Source of the DNA: Amycolatopsis rifamycinica
Lineage (GTDB): Bacteria; Actinomycetota; Actinomycetes; Mycobacteriales; Pseudonocardiaceae
Length of the DNA: 64,000 nt
Assembly (NCBI RefSeq): GCF_000695625.1
Contig: NZ_JMQI01000055.1
Coordinates: 124,001-188,000, forward strand
Direction of reading: 5' to 3'
Positions 57,179 through 64,000 of this stretch are shown piece after piece. The number at the start of each line of letters is the position of its first letter. Positions within the stretch are counted from its first letter, which is position 1. The notes under the pieces were generated by a model. That model made no database searches. It had not been told where the DNA came from and saw only the letters and a program-made list of their open reading frames with translations. A program made the position numbers and the translations under genes.

Positions 57179-58140
57179 GGTGCGAACCGGCCGTGCTCGG
57201 TGACCACGGCCGTGACGAGTTCGAACGGGGTGACGTCGAAGGCGGGGTTGAAGACCCGCGCGTCCTCCGGGGTGATCGGGGTGCCGGCGTATCCGGTGAG
57301 CTCGCGGGCGTCGCGTTCCTCGATGACGACGCCCGTGCCGTCCGCGAGCTTGGTGTCCACAGTGGACGACGGGGCGACCACGACGAACGGCACACCGTGG
57401 TGCTTCGCGGCGATGGCGAGCCCGTAGGTGCCGATCTTGTTGGCGACGTCACCGTTCGCGGCGATCCGGTCGGCCCCGACGAGCACGCAGTCGACCATCC
57501 CGCGCGCCATGGCGGCCGCGGCGGCGCCGTCGGGCTGGACGCGGTAGGGGACGTTCTCCTGGGCGAGCTCCCACGCGGTCAGCCGGGCGCCTTGGAGCAG
57601 CGGGCGCGTCTCGTCGACGAGGACCTCTCCGACGAGCCCGCGAGCGTGCAGGTGCCAGACGACGCCGAGGGCACTGCCCCAGCCGACGGTCGCCAGCCGC
57701 CCGGCGTTGCAGTGGCTGAGCAGCCTCAAGGGACGTCGAGGACACTCGGCGAGCACGATTTCGGCGGCGTGGGCCGAGGCGGTCTTGTTCAGCCGTTCGT
57801 CCTCGTCGAGCAGGGCCAGCGCTTCGGCGAGAACGGCGTCTTTGCCCTGGTGGAGTTTCCCGAGCGCGCGCTCGACACCCCAGGCGAGGTTGACGGCGGT
57901 GGGCCGCGCGTGCGCGAGCAGCTCGGCGTCTCTTCGGACGTCGCTGTCCAGGTGAGCGGACAGCGCGACCCCGAGCGCCCCGGCGGCCCCGAGAGCGGGC
58001 GCGCCCCGCACGGCGAGCCGCTTGACGGCGTCGACGAGTTCGCCGACGGTCCGCAGCTCGAGGAGCCGGTATGCACCGGGCAGCGCGGTCTGGTCGATGA
58101 CGACGACGGCACCGTCGGCCCAATCGATGGTCCTGCGCAC
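57175..58140 (-). CDS. mtnA: S-methyl-5-thioribose-1-phosphate isomerase MtnA
   Basis: A 321-aa methionine-salvage isomerase of the eIF2B-like family. The motifs are RRTIDWADGAVVVIDQTALPGAY, VRGAPALGAAGALG, catalytic Cys in LLSHCNAGRLATVGWGSALG, and catalytic Asp in VGADRIAANGDVANKIGTY. GTG 58140 is chosen since GGGAGGG lies just upstream; a longer in-frame form is unlikely. Divergent from ridA by 47 bp. No other mtn genes are in the window, so it may also act on 5-deoxyribose phosphates. Confidence 0.92.
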   Translation of the reverse strand: MRRTIDWADGAVVVIDQTALPGAYRLLELRTVGELVDAVKRLAVRGAPALGAAGALGVALSAHLDSDVRRDAELLAHARPTAVNLAWGVERALGKLHQGKDAVLAEALALLDEDERLNKTASAHAAEIVLAECPRRPLRLLSHCNAGRLATVGWGSALGVVWHLHARGLVGEVLVDETRPLLQGARLTAWELAQENVPYRVQPDGAAAAAMARGMVDCVLVGADRIAANGDVANKIGTYGLAIAAKHHGVPFVVVAPSSTVDTKLADGTGVVIEERDARELTGYAGTPITPEDARVFNPAFDVTPFELVTAVVTEHGRFAP

Positions 58141-58187
58141 AAGCCCTCCCGGGGAAATCCGCTTGCCGCGGCGGCGAAGATGCGGCT

Positions 58188-58586
58188 GTGACCATTGAAC
58201 GGCAGAACCCACCCGGCCTGCACACCCCACCGGGCTACCACCACGTGACGGTGACAACGCCGTCCCGGACGGTGTACCTGGCAGGCCAGTGCCCCCTGAC
58301 CGAGGACGGCACGGTGGTAGAGGGCGACGTCCTGGCCCAGACGGACCAGGTCATCGCCAACACGGCGACGGCCCTGGAGTACGCGGGCGCCTCACCGTCC
58401 GACGTGGTCCGCACGGTGGTCTACGTGGTGACGGAGGACCGCGAGGTGTTGTCCGCGGTGTGGTCCCGCCTGACGAGCTCACCGATCGCGGCGGCATTCA
58501 GCACGGCGAGCACCCTGCTGGGGGTCGCCCAGCTGGGCTACCCGGGCCAGCTGGTGGAACTGGACGTAACGGCCGCACTCCCCTGA
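58188..58586 (+). CDS. RidA/YjgF family enamine/imine deaminase
   Basis: 132 aa, of the YjgF/YER057c/UK114 fold: TVYLAGQCPLTEDGTVVEGDVLAQTDQVIANTATALEYAG is characteristic. It clears reactive imines from PLP enzymes; the substrate in this context is unknown. The GTG start at 58188 lies at the end of the divergent promoter shared with mtnA. An array of 21-bp repeats begins 2 nt after its stop. Confidence 0.9.
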   Translation: MTIERQNPPGLHTPPGYHHVTVTTPSRTVYLAGQCPLTEDGTVVEGDVLAQTDQVIANTATALEYAGASPSDVVRTVVYVVTEDREVLSAVWSRLTSSPIAAAFSTASTLLGVAQLGYPGQLVELDVTAALP

Positions 58587-58588
58587 CC

Positions 58589-58709
58589 CGCGATGCCCCC
58601 TCAGTCACACGAGACACCCGCTCAATCACGCGAGATGCCCGCTCAGTCACGCGAGATGCCCGCTCAGTCACGCGAGATGCCCCTCGAATCACACGAGAGC
58701 TGCACTCAA
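58589..58709 (+). repeat. Tandem 21-bp repeat array, forward orientation
   Basis: Five units at 58605, 58626, 58647, 58668 and 58689, each 21 bp, preceded by a partial unit. The conserved part is TCACGCGAGATGCCC followed by CTCAG or a variant. Units 2 and 3 are identical; the outer ones diverge. The 21-bp period equals two helical turns. A second array in opposite orientation lies about 95 bp downstream. There are no unique spacers, so this is not CRISPR. Confidence 0.85.
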
Positions 58710-58803
58710 GCACACAGGTCGCGGATTTAACCCCCGCGAGCGCGCGGGCACCGGAGCGGGCACTCGCCTGCCGGGAGGTCGGTGCGCGCGGTCGGCGGCC
58801 CGG

Positions 58804-58887
58804 CTCGCGTGATCGGAGGGGCATCTCGCGTGATTGGAGAGCCATCTCGCGTGATTGGAGGGGCATCATCCGTGATTGGAGGGGCAT
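58804..58887 (-). repeat. Tandem 21-bp repeat array, inverted orientation
   Basis: Four 21-bp units at 58804, 58825, 58846 and 58867, conserved part GGGGCATCTCGCGTGA, the reverse complement of the forward array consensus. The two arrays could pair over long stretches, forming a large stem if transcribed or supercoiled. The region from ridA to the PIG-L gene (58587-59017) has no convincing gene. Confidence 0.85.
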
Positions 58888-58970
58888 CACGGCTCCAGCT
58901 GGCTATTTCCCCCGGCTGGCAGCCCCGCCCTGCCCCCTTGCACGACCGGCCCGCCCCGTGCCAACCTCTC

Positions 58971-59016
58971 CCGGCCCCGGCCCCGGCCCCGGCCCCGGCC
59001 CCGGCCCCGGCCCCGG
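58971..59016. repeat. Simple CCGGCC hexamer repeat
   Basis: About seven to eight copies of CCGGCC run up to the stop codon of the PIG-L gene. This is a microsatellite-like stretch prone to length change and also a possible transcription barrier. Confidence 0.8.
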
Positions 59017-59017
59017 G

Positions 59018-59812
59018 TCAGAGGCCGGCCATGAGGTCTGTTTCGGTGATTCCGGGGCCTTGGCCCTGGCGGATGAACCACTCCGTGCCGAAGGCGAACG
59101 TGAACGCGTCGTCCGGCATGGCCAGCATGAACATGTCCTCGCTGATCTGGCTGGGGTGCGCCCGCATCGCCGCCCGCTTGACCGGCGCGTACTTCGACAC
59201 GTCGACCGCCGCCGTGATCTCCGCCTCCGGCTTGCCGAACTCCACGTTCTCCGGTGGCTTCGGGGCCGCCTCCGGGGGCATCAGGCCCTGCTCGACCGCT
59301 GCTTCGAAGCCGCGCTGCATGAACTCGCGGTTGAACGTCGCCTGGAACACGCGGGCCGTTCCGGCCAGCTCCGCCGCGCGGAGGCCGACCCGGTGCACCT
59401 GGATGTGGTCCGGGTGGCCGTAGTCGCCGTTGTCGTCGTACACCGTCAGGACGTCGGCCGACTCCTCGCGCAGGATCGCGGCGAGCTGCTCGGCCGCCTT
59501 CTCGACGTCCGCGCGCCAGAAGCACGCCGGGTCGTCGTTCGTCGGCTCGCCCATCATCCCCGAGTCGCGGTAGCCGAGGAACTCGACGCGCTCGACGCCG
59601 AGGATCTCCGCCGCCGCGTACGACTCCTGGACGCGCCGGTCCGCCAGTTTCTCGCCCTCGGCGAGGAAACCGTCGGGTACCTCGCCCACCTCGCCCTTGG
59701 TGGCGACGACGAGCACGACCCGGTGCCCCTCTTCGACGGCCTTGCGCATGACGCCCGCGGTGCGGAGGCACTCGTCGTCCGGGTGGGCGTGGAAGGTGAC
59801 CAGTGTTGCCAT
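59018..59812 (-). CDS. PIG-L/LmbE-family zinc deacetylase or amidase
   Basis: A 264-aa member of the family that includes mycothiol enzymes MshB and Mca. The zinc motif AHPDDE (residues 9-14) is followed by DNGDYGHPDHIQVHRVG carrying the HPDH ligand pair. The C-terminal part is typical (AHPSQISEDMFM). It removes N-acetyl or amide groups from GlcNAc-type or mycothiol-conjugate substrates; which one is not clear. ATG 59812. Confidence 0.9.
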   Translation of the reverse strand: MATLVTFHAHPDDECLRTAGVMRKAVEEGHRVVLVVATKGEVGEVPDGFLAEGEKLADRRVQESYAAAEILGVERVEFLGYRDSGMMGEPTNDDPACFWRADVEKAAEQLAAILREESADVLTVYDDNGDYGHPDHIQVHRVGLRAAELAGTARVFQATFNREFMQRGFEAAVEQGLMPPEAAPKPPENVEFGKPEAEITAAVDVSKYAPVKRAAMRAHPSQISEDMFMLAMPDDAFTFAFGTEWFIRQGQGPGITETDLMAGL

Positions 59813-59886
59813 GTCCGCGACGGTACCGGCAACCCCCGACAAAAACCGCCCGCGAGGATGCGCTCCGCCCGTTAAGGTCCGCGACC

Positions 59887-60339
59887 GTGACGGAGAAGAG
59901 CACGTTGCTGACGTTCCTGCGCGCCCAGCGCGAGAGCGTCCTGGCGATCCTCGACGGCCTCGACGAGCAGGCCCTGACGACGGCGGTCCTCCCGTCCGGC
60001 TGGACCCCGCTGGGCATGGTCGCCCACCTCGGGGACGCGGAGCGGCACTGGTTCCAGGAGGTCGTCACCGGCACGGCGGGGCCGGGCGAGCCCGCGTCCA
60101 AGAGCCCGGAAGCCGTCTTCGCCTACTACCGCGAACAGTGCCGCCGGTCCGACGAAGTCTTCGCCGCGACGCCGTTGTCCGCGCGGCCGCGGGGGCGTCA
60201 CCCCGGCCCGTTCGGGGACCAGATCACCGATTTGCGCGGCGTCGTGCTGCACGTCATCGAGGAGACGGCCCGGCACGCCGGCCACCTGGACGTGGTGCGG
60301 GAACTGCTCGACGGCCGCACCGGCCTGGGCCCCCGCTAG
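59887..60339 (+). CDS. DinB-like DUF664 protein
   Basis: A 150-aa four-helix-bundle protein of the DinB/MSH-dependent maleylpyruvate isomerase type. The metal His pattern is visible in GMVAHLGDAERHWFQ and VLHVIEETARHAGHLDVVRELLDG. It is likely a mycothiol-linked metalloenzyme. The GTG start at 59887 is divergent from the PIG-L gene 74 bp away. Its TAG stop shares a CTAG tetramer with the stop of the convergent glycosylase gene. Confidence 0.88.
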   Translation: MTEKSTLLTFLRAQRESVLAILDGLDEQALTTAVLPSGWTPLGMVAHLGDAERHWFQEVVTGTAGPGEPASKSPEAVFAYYREQCRRSDEVFAATPLSARPRGRHPGPFGDQITDLRGVVLHVIEETARHAGHLDVVRELLDGRTGLGPR

Positions 60340-61133
60340 GCCTGCTCCGCCGGGCACCACCAGGTCGACCGGCCGCCGACCGTCCCGTGGCGCATCTCCG
60401 CGCCGCAGCGCGGGCAGTGGTCGCCGGCCCGGCGGTGGCCGATGATCTCGCCGGTGTGCACGCCGCCGTGGCGGATCGCCGCGCGCAACGCCTTCCGCAG
60501 CGCCTTGTGCAGGTTCGCGAGGTCGTCGCCGGTCAGCTCGTTCACCGGCCGCGCCGGGGAAAGCGCGGCCTGCCAGAGGGTCTCGTCGGCCAGCAGGTTG
60601 CCGATCCCGGCCACCACCGACTGGTCCAGCAGCCGCGCCTTCAGCGGCGCCCGCCCGCGGCCGACGCGCTCGCCGAAGTCGCGGCGCGAGATCTCGCCGG
60701 CGTCGGGGCCGAGCGCGTCGAGGTCCGGGTCGAGCCGCACCCGGCTGAGCCGCCGCGTGTCGAACAGGCGCAGCTGTTCGCCGTCGGCGAAAGTGATCCC
60801 GAAGCGGAACCACTCCGCCTTCTCGGCACGGTCGCGGAACCGTTGCGGGCCGGGCGGCCCGCTCTCGCCCGCGAACCGCAGCTGGCCGGCCATCCCGAGG
60901 TGCAGGCCGAGGTTCGGGCCCGGCTGCCCGTCGCCGCCTTCCGTTTCGCACCACAGCGTCTTGCCCCGCCGGTGCGCTTCGGTGAGCCGGCCGCCCCGCA
61001 ACGCCGTGGCGATGTCACCGGGGGCGTGCGGGCGGCAGACCCAGTCGTCGTGGTCGTCGACCTCGCGGATCTTCCGGCCGAGGGCGCCGGCGAGGACTTG
61101 CCGGGCGAGTTCCACTTCGGGGAGTTCGGGCAC
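60336..61133 (-). CDS. Fpg/Nei-family DNA glycosylase
   Basis: 265 aa. Mature N-terminal Pro2-Glu3 (PELPEVELAR) is the catalytic Schiff-base residue of Fpg/MutM and Nei enzymes. The helix-two-turns-helix (LLDQSVVAGIGNLLADETLW) and a C-terminal zinc finger (HCPRCGAEMRHGTVGGRSTWWCP) are present. It excises oxidised bases. GTG 61133 was chosen so that Pro follows Met directly. The finger has CxxC plus a single distal Cys near the end (WWCPAEQA), so the fourth ligand is not obvious. Confidence 0.92.
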   Translation of the reverse strand: MPELPEVELARQVLAGALGRKIREVDDHDDWVCRPHAPGDIATALRGGRLTEAHRRGKTLWCETEGGDGQPGPNLGLHLGMAGQLRFAGESGPPGPQRFRDRAEKAEWFRFGITFADGEQLRLFDTRRLSRVRLDPDLDALGPDAGEISRRDFGERVGRGRAPLKARLLDQSVVAGIGNLLADETLWQAALSPARPVNELTGDDLANLHKALRKALRAAIRHGGVHTGEIIGHRRAGDHCPRCGAEMRHGTVGGRSTWWCPAEQA

Positions 61134-61205
61134 CCGGGCCAGTCTGCCGGAACCTCGCCGGTGACGCCGTGCCAGCCGGAGTGCCGGCAGGTCCGCCGCG
61201 GCTGA

Positions 61206-61832
61206 TCAGGACAGGCGCGCGGCGGCGGTGGTTTCCCAGGCGAAGCCGTCCGGGTCGGTGAACGCGCTGGCCGCGCCGCCGACCGCGATCCGGTGCGAGC
61301 CGCTGCCCTCGGGGGCGACACCGGCCTGCTTGGCGAGCGCCTTGCGCCGGTAGAGGGCGAGCTTGACGGAGTTGTCCCCGGACTCGAACTCGACGTACAC
61401 CCGGCCGAAGCTCTTGCCGACCGTCAGGCCGTGGCCGACGTAGAACTTCTTGCTGGCGGCCACATCGGCGACGCCCAGCAGGAGCACGATCGCGTCGAAC
61501 GCGCGGGTGGCCGGGCCGGTGTTCTTCTTGGCGGAGGTGGCGATCGTCCAGATCGCGCCGTCGGGTGCCTGGACGGCGCCGCCGTAGCCCCACATCGACT
61601 TCGCGGGGGCCTTCAGCTGCGTGGCGCCGGCGGCGATCGCGGTGCCGACGAAGGAGTCGACGTCGGCGGGTTGCGCGACGGTGAGGGAGAGGGTGTAGCC
61701 GCGGAAGCCGGCCGAGGGCTCGTCCGCGACCCGGAACCGCAGCTGGGTGGTGAGCCCGAAGGCGTCGGCGTAGAAGCGCTCGGCGGCGGCGGTGTCGGGG
61801 ACTTCGAGGGTGATGGTTTCGATGTTCGTCAT
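61206..61832 (-). CDS. Two-module VOC (glyoxalase/bleomycin-resistance-like) protein
   Basis: A 208-aa protein made of two VOC half-modules: residues 1-105 ([24 protein letters not shown]) and 110-208 ([25 protein letters not shown] ... GFAWETT). It is a metal-dependent enzyme or binding protein; the substrate is unknown. ATG 61832. Divergent from the GNAT/IF-1 operon. Confidence 0.88.
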   Translation of the reverse strand: MTNIETITLEVPDTAAAERFYADAFGLTTQLRFRVADEPSAGFRGYTLSLTVAQPADVDSFVGTAIAAGATQLKAPAKSMWGYGGAVQAPDGAIWTIATSAKKNTGPATRAFDAIVLLLGVADVAASKKFYVGHGLTVGKSFGRVYVEFESGDNSVKLALYRRKALAKQAGVAPEGSGSHRIAVGGAASAFTDPDGFAWETTAAARLS

Positions 61833-61980
61833 GCCGAGAACGCTAGGTCCGGGCCGGCGGCCGGTGCTTCTCGATTCCTGACCGGTCCGCGCGGCGGGGT
61901 GCGGAAAAGGAGTGGAAGCGACGAGCGGCGGTCTGATAGCGTGCCGCCGTCCGTGACCCGGCCTGGGGAGGTGAGAACCC

Positions 61981-62037
61981 GTGAACGCTGCAACGCTGTG
62001 GGTGCTCCCCCTCGTCGTCACGGGCGGGCCGGTCTAG
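61981..62037 (+). CDS. 18-aa leader peptide upstream of the GNAT/IF-1 operon
   Basis: [21 protein letters not shown] 61981 to TAG 62035-62037. The ribosome site GGGGAGGTGA, 6 nt before the GTG, is one of the best in the window. The 3' part of the ORF (62001-62009) is complementary to the sequence right after its stop (62046-62054). That position suggests a translated control element rather than a functional peptide. The hydrophobic LWVLPLVV core is reminiscent of ribosome-stalling leaders of antibiotic-inducible genes, by analogy only. Confidence 0.65.
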   Translation: MNAATLWVLPLVVTGGPV

Positions 62038-62082
62038 CTGTCGCCGGGAGCACCTGGAACAGGACTCCCGAAAGGCGACACC
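62001..62082 (+). promoter_or_regulatory. Alternative RNA hairpins controlling GNAT translation
   Basis: Two mutually exclusive structures can be drawn. One: GGTGCTCCC (62001-62009, inside the leader ORF) with GGGAGCACC (62046-62054), 9 bp. Two: TGTCGCC (62039-62045) with GGCGACA (62074-62080), extended by GGGAG (62046-62050) with CTCCC (62065-62069); this pairs part of the GNAT ribosome site (AAAGG, 62071-62075). Ribosome position on the leader would decide which forms. Confidence 0.6.
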
Positions 62083-62823
62083 ATGAACCATGTGCACCAC
62101 AGGCCGGTGATCACCCGCGTCGCGCGGCGGCACTGGCACGCGCTCGACGACGACCGGGTGGTGGGCCGCGCCGAAGCGTCCCCGCGCCCGGACGGCCGGC
62201 TCTTCCTCAGCATCGACACGTGGCACGACGCGGATTTCGCGCCGTTGGCCGCCGCGATGCTGGCCGAGCTGCCGAGGCCGCTCTACACCGTGGTCGACGA
62301 CGTCGACCGGGATCTCCGGGCCCGCTGGGAATCCGCCGGGTTCACGACCCGGCGCCGGGAGCGGGAGTACCTCGTCCCGGCGGCGCCGGGCGCGGTTCCC
62401 CCGAGCCCCGGCGTGACGATCGGGCCGCCGTCCGACCCGGAACCGCTGCGCTCGCTGGAGACGTCGATCCGCGCGGAAATCGAGGCGACGGTCGGCTGGC
62501 AGGAAATGCCCGCGGAGGTGCTGGCCCGCCCGCTGGACCTCTCGAGCTACACGGTGGCCGCGTCCGGGGACGAGTACGTGGGCCTCCTGCGCCTGGCGGC
62601 GGTGCCGCGGCAGCCGCGGATCGGCCTGCTCGCGGTCCGCGCGGACCACCGGCGTTCCGGGATCGGCCGCGCGCTGCTGACCCAGGTACTGGACGCCTTG
62701 CACCACCGGGGCGTCCCGGCGGCATCGGCCGAGGTGAACGAAGCCAACCCGGCGGCTGTCGCGTTGTTCGAGGGCGCCGGAGCCCGCCTGGTGGGCGGCA
62801 ACGTCGAGCTGGTGCTGCGCTGA
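62083..62823 (+). CDS. GNAT acetyltransferase in operon with an IF-1 paralogue
   Basis: 246 aa. The C-terminal acetyltransferase domain has the acetyl-CoA loop region [32 protein letters not shown] and the [25 protein letters not shown] end. The N-terminal 100 residues look like a second, degenerate GNAT-like fold. ATG 62083 is preceded by AAAGGCGACACC and the leader-peptide attenuator. Its stop overlaps the IF-1 ATG (TGATG). Pairing with a translation factor suggests a ribosome or antibiotic-linked role; the substrate is unknown. Confidence 0.88.
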   Translation: MNHVHHRPVITRVARRHWHALDDDRVVGRAEASPRPDGRLFLSIDTWHDADFAPLAAAMLAELPRPLYTVVDDVDRDLRARWESAGFTTRRREREYLVPAAPGAVPPSPGVTIGPPSDPEPLRSLETSIRAEIEATVGWQEMPAEVLARPLDLSSYTVAASGDEYVGLLRLAAVPRQPRIGLLAVRADHRRSGIGRALLTQVLDALHHRGVPAASAEVNEANPAAVALFEGAGARLVGGNVELVLR

Positions 62824-63044
62824 TGGCCGACAAAGCAGGCATCGAAGTCGAGGGCACGGTCGTCGAGTGCCTGCGGAACGCGACGTTCCGGGTGGAGCTG
62901 GAGAACGGGCACAAGGTGCTCGCGCACATCAGCGGCAAGATCCGGAAGAACTTCATCAAGATCCTGCCGTTCGACCGGGTCCTGGTGGAGCTGAGCCCGT
63001 ACGACCTGAACCGGGGGCGGATCCTGTTCCGGTACCGGACGTAG
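62823..63044 (+). CDS. Translation initiation factor IF-1 paralogue
   Basis: A 73-aa S1/OB-fold protein: [66 protein letters not shown], the full IF-1 length. It differs from the usual actinobacterial IF-1 at several positions (for example [10 protein letters not shown] in place of GKMRMHYIRI). The ATG overlaps the GNAT stop, and no ribosomal-protein genes are nearby, so this is an accessory copy rather than the housekeeping infA. Confidence 0.92.
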   Translation: MADKAGIEVEGTVVECLRNATFRVELENGHKVLAHISGKIRKNFIKILPFDRVLVELSPYDLNRGRILFRYRT

Positions 63045-63082
63045 CCTGACGTCCCACCGCCCTCCTGCGAGAGGATCTTCCG

Positions 63083-63406
63083 ATGCAGTACCTGGTTTCC
63101 GTCATCGACGACAAGGCCGAGCCCGGCCGCACGGACCGGCAGCCCGCCATCAGCGAGTTCAACGATCGGCTCGTCGCCGAGGGTTACTGGGTCTTCGCGG
63201 GCGGGCTCGCGGACACCGATTCGGCCACCGTGGTCGACAACCGGGGCGAGCGGGCGGTGATCAGCGACGGGCCGTTCGTGGAGTCGAAGGAGTACCTCGC
63301 CGGCGTCTGGGTGTGGGAGGTCCCGGATCTGGACGTGGCGCTCAAGCTCGCCGCCGAGGCGTCGAAGGTGTGCGACCGCAAGATCGAGGTACGACCGTTC
63401 CGGTGA
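63083..63406 (+). CDS. YCII/DGPF-domain protein, partner of the ECF sigma factor
   Basis: A 107-aa YciI-like ferredoxin-fold protein. The DGPF signature is in VISDGPFVESKEYLAGVWVWEVPDLDVALKLA. Genes of this type are the hallmark companions of ECF42-group sigma factors. ATG 63083 has GAGAGGATC upstream. Its stop overlaps the GTG of the sigma factor gene (GTGA). Confidence 0.93.
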   Translation: MQYLVSVIDDKAEPGRTDRQPAISEFNDRLVAEGYWVFAGGLADTDSATVVDNRGERAVISDGPFVESKEYLAGVWVWEVPDLDVALKLAAEASKVCDRKIEVRPFR

Positions 63407-64000
63407 GTGACGTCGAAGCGGCGGTGACCCGGGCCCACCGCGCCGAGTGGGCCCGGGTGGTGGCCGCGCTGACCAGGCGGTTCGGGGATCTCGACGTCGC
63501 CGAAGAGGCGGCCGCCGAGGCGTTCGCGACCGCCGTCGAGCGGTGGCCCGCCGACGGCGTTCCCCCGAACCCCGGCGCCTGGCTCACCACCACCGCCGCC
63601 CGCAAGGCCATCGACCGGATCCGGCGCGAGGCCAAGCGCGGCGACAAGTACCGGGAGGCCCGGCTGGTACAGGACGACACCCCGGCCGAGCCTCCCGGCG
63701 CCATCGGCGACGACCGGCTCCGGCTGATCTTCACGTGCTGCCACCCGGCACTGGCGACGCAGAGCCGCGTGGCGCTGACGCTGCGCCTGGTCGGCGGGCT
63801 GACCGTGCCCGAGATCGCCCGCGCCTTCCTGGTGCGCGAGTCTGCATTGGAACAGCGGATCACCCGCGCCAAGGCCAAGATCAAGGCGGCGCGCATCCCG
63901 TACCGCGTGCCGTCCGCCGAGGACCTGCCCGCCCGCGTGTCCAGTGTGCTCACCGTCCTCTTCCTCGTCTTCAACGAGGGCTACCTGGCGACCGGCCCCG
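63403..64000 (+). CDS. ECF-type RNA polymerase sigma factor, partial
   Basis: 199 residues are visible before the window ends. Sigma-70 region 2 (RAEWARVVAALTRRFGDLDVAEEAAAEAFATAVERWP, AWLTTTAARKAIDRIRRE) and region 4 (RVALTLRLVGGLTVPEIARAFLVRESALEQRITRAKAKI) are followed by the DUF6596 extension (LFLVFNEGYLATGP), which identifies an ECF42-type factor. These have a long C-terminal domain and no anti-sigma gene; control is thought to act through the extension and YCII partners. GTG 63403 overlaps the upstream stop. Confidence 0.93.
   Translation, partial: MSDVEAAVTRAHRAEWARVVAALTRRFGDLDVAEEAAAEAFATAVERWPADGVPPNPGAWLTTTAARKAIDRIRREAKRGDKYREARLVQDDTPAEPPGAIGDDRLRLIFTCCHPALATQSRVALTLRLVGGLTVPEIARAFLVRESALEQRITRAKAKIKAARIPYRVPSAEDLPARVSSVLTVLFLVFNEGYLATGP

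Noticed and set aside
58589-58887. CRISPR array
   Set aside because: The units are directly tandem with no unique spacers, are only 21 bp long, and have no cas genes nearby.

Overview
The window is high-GC actinobacterial DNA, most likely from a Pseudonocardiales genus such as Amycolatopsis. This is inferred from very GC-rich third codon positions, an Emb-family arabinosyltransferase (arabinogalactan cell wall), a fused ChlI-ChlD chelatase subunit, many GTG/TTG starts, DinB/mycothiol-type enzymes, and ferredoxin-linked P450s. Genus assignment is inference only.

Layout. (1) 1-6361, all on the minus strand: a probable small ribosomally synthesised peptide (RiPP) locus. It has an ABC exporter pair, a small XRE regulator, an M3 oligopeptidase, a ThiF/MccB-like adenylating enzyme with an N-terminal recognition domain, one convincing 19-residue peptide gene, a second 14-residue candidate, a strong hairpin terminator and an MFS exporter cut by the window edge. 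(2) 6413-33970: a large aerobic cobalamin region. Plus strand: cobG, cobH, cobIJ, then the chelatase subunit, cobO, cobB, cobC, then cbiB and cobQ. Minus strand: cobM, a Gfo/Idh oxidoreductase, cobK and bluB, cobL, and cobU, cobT and cobS, and finally cbtBA under a cobalamin riboswitch. cobN and cobF are not in the window. Interruptions are a decayed IS5-type element whose two ends flank a pair of small secreted proteins (9911-11715), a DUF4097 gene plus an Emb arabinosyltransferase (11734-15739), a broken VOC gene and a WYL regulator, and an intact IS5-family element (26291-27331) inserted at the cobS stop codon.

(3) 33994-48271: a ROK kinase, a DyP peroxidase with an intrinsic terminator in its leader, gltBD, a YigZ/IMPACT protein, a secreted GH92 glycosidase behind two LacI-like operators, a GNAT, a small Cys-rich protein and an Lrp regulator. 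(4) 48337-58586: an amino-acid dehydrogenase, a PHP phosphoesterase, a large FAD/FeS oxidoreductase, a padR-P450-ferredoxin-tetR operon facing a second P450-ferredoxin pair across palindromic operators, then mtnA and ridA. (5) 58587-64000: two inverted arrays of a 21-bp repeat, a PIG-L deacetylase, a DinB protein, an Fpg/Nei glycosylase, a VOC protein, a GNAT plus IF-1-paralogue operon with an upstream leader peptide and alternative hairpins, and an ECF sigma factor with its YCII partner, truncated by the window end.

The strongest candidates for undescribed biology are the E1-like/micro-peptide locus at 986-4103, the leader-peptide attenuator at 61981-62082 controlling a GNAT and an extra IF-1, and a repeat carrying paired DnaA-like boxes that forms the 3' end of short coupled ORFs directly in front of cobQ and cobS.
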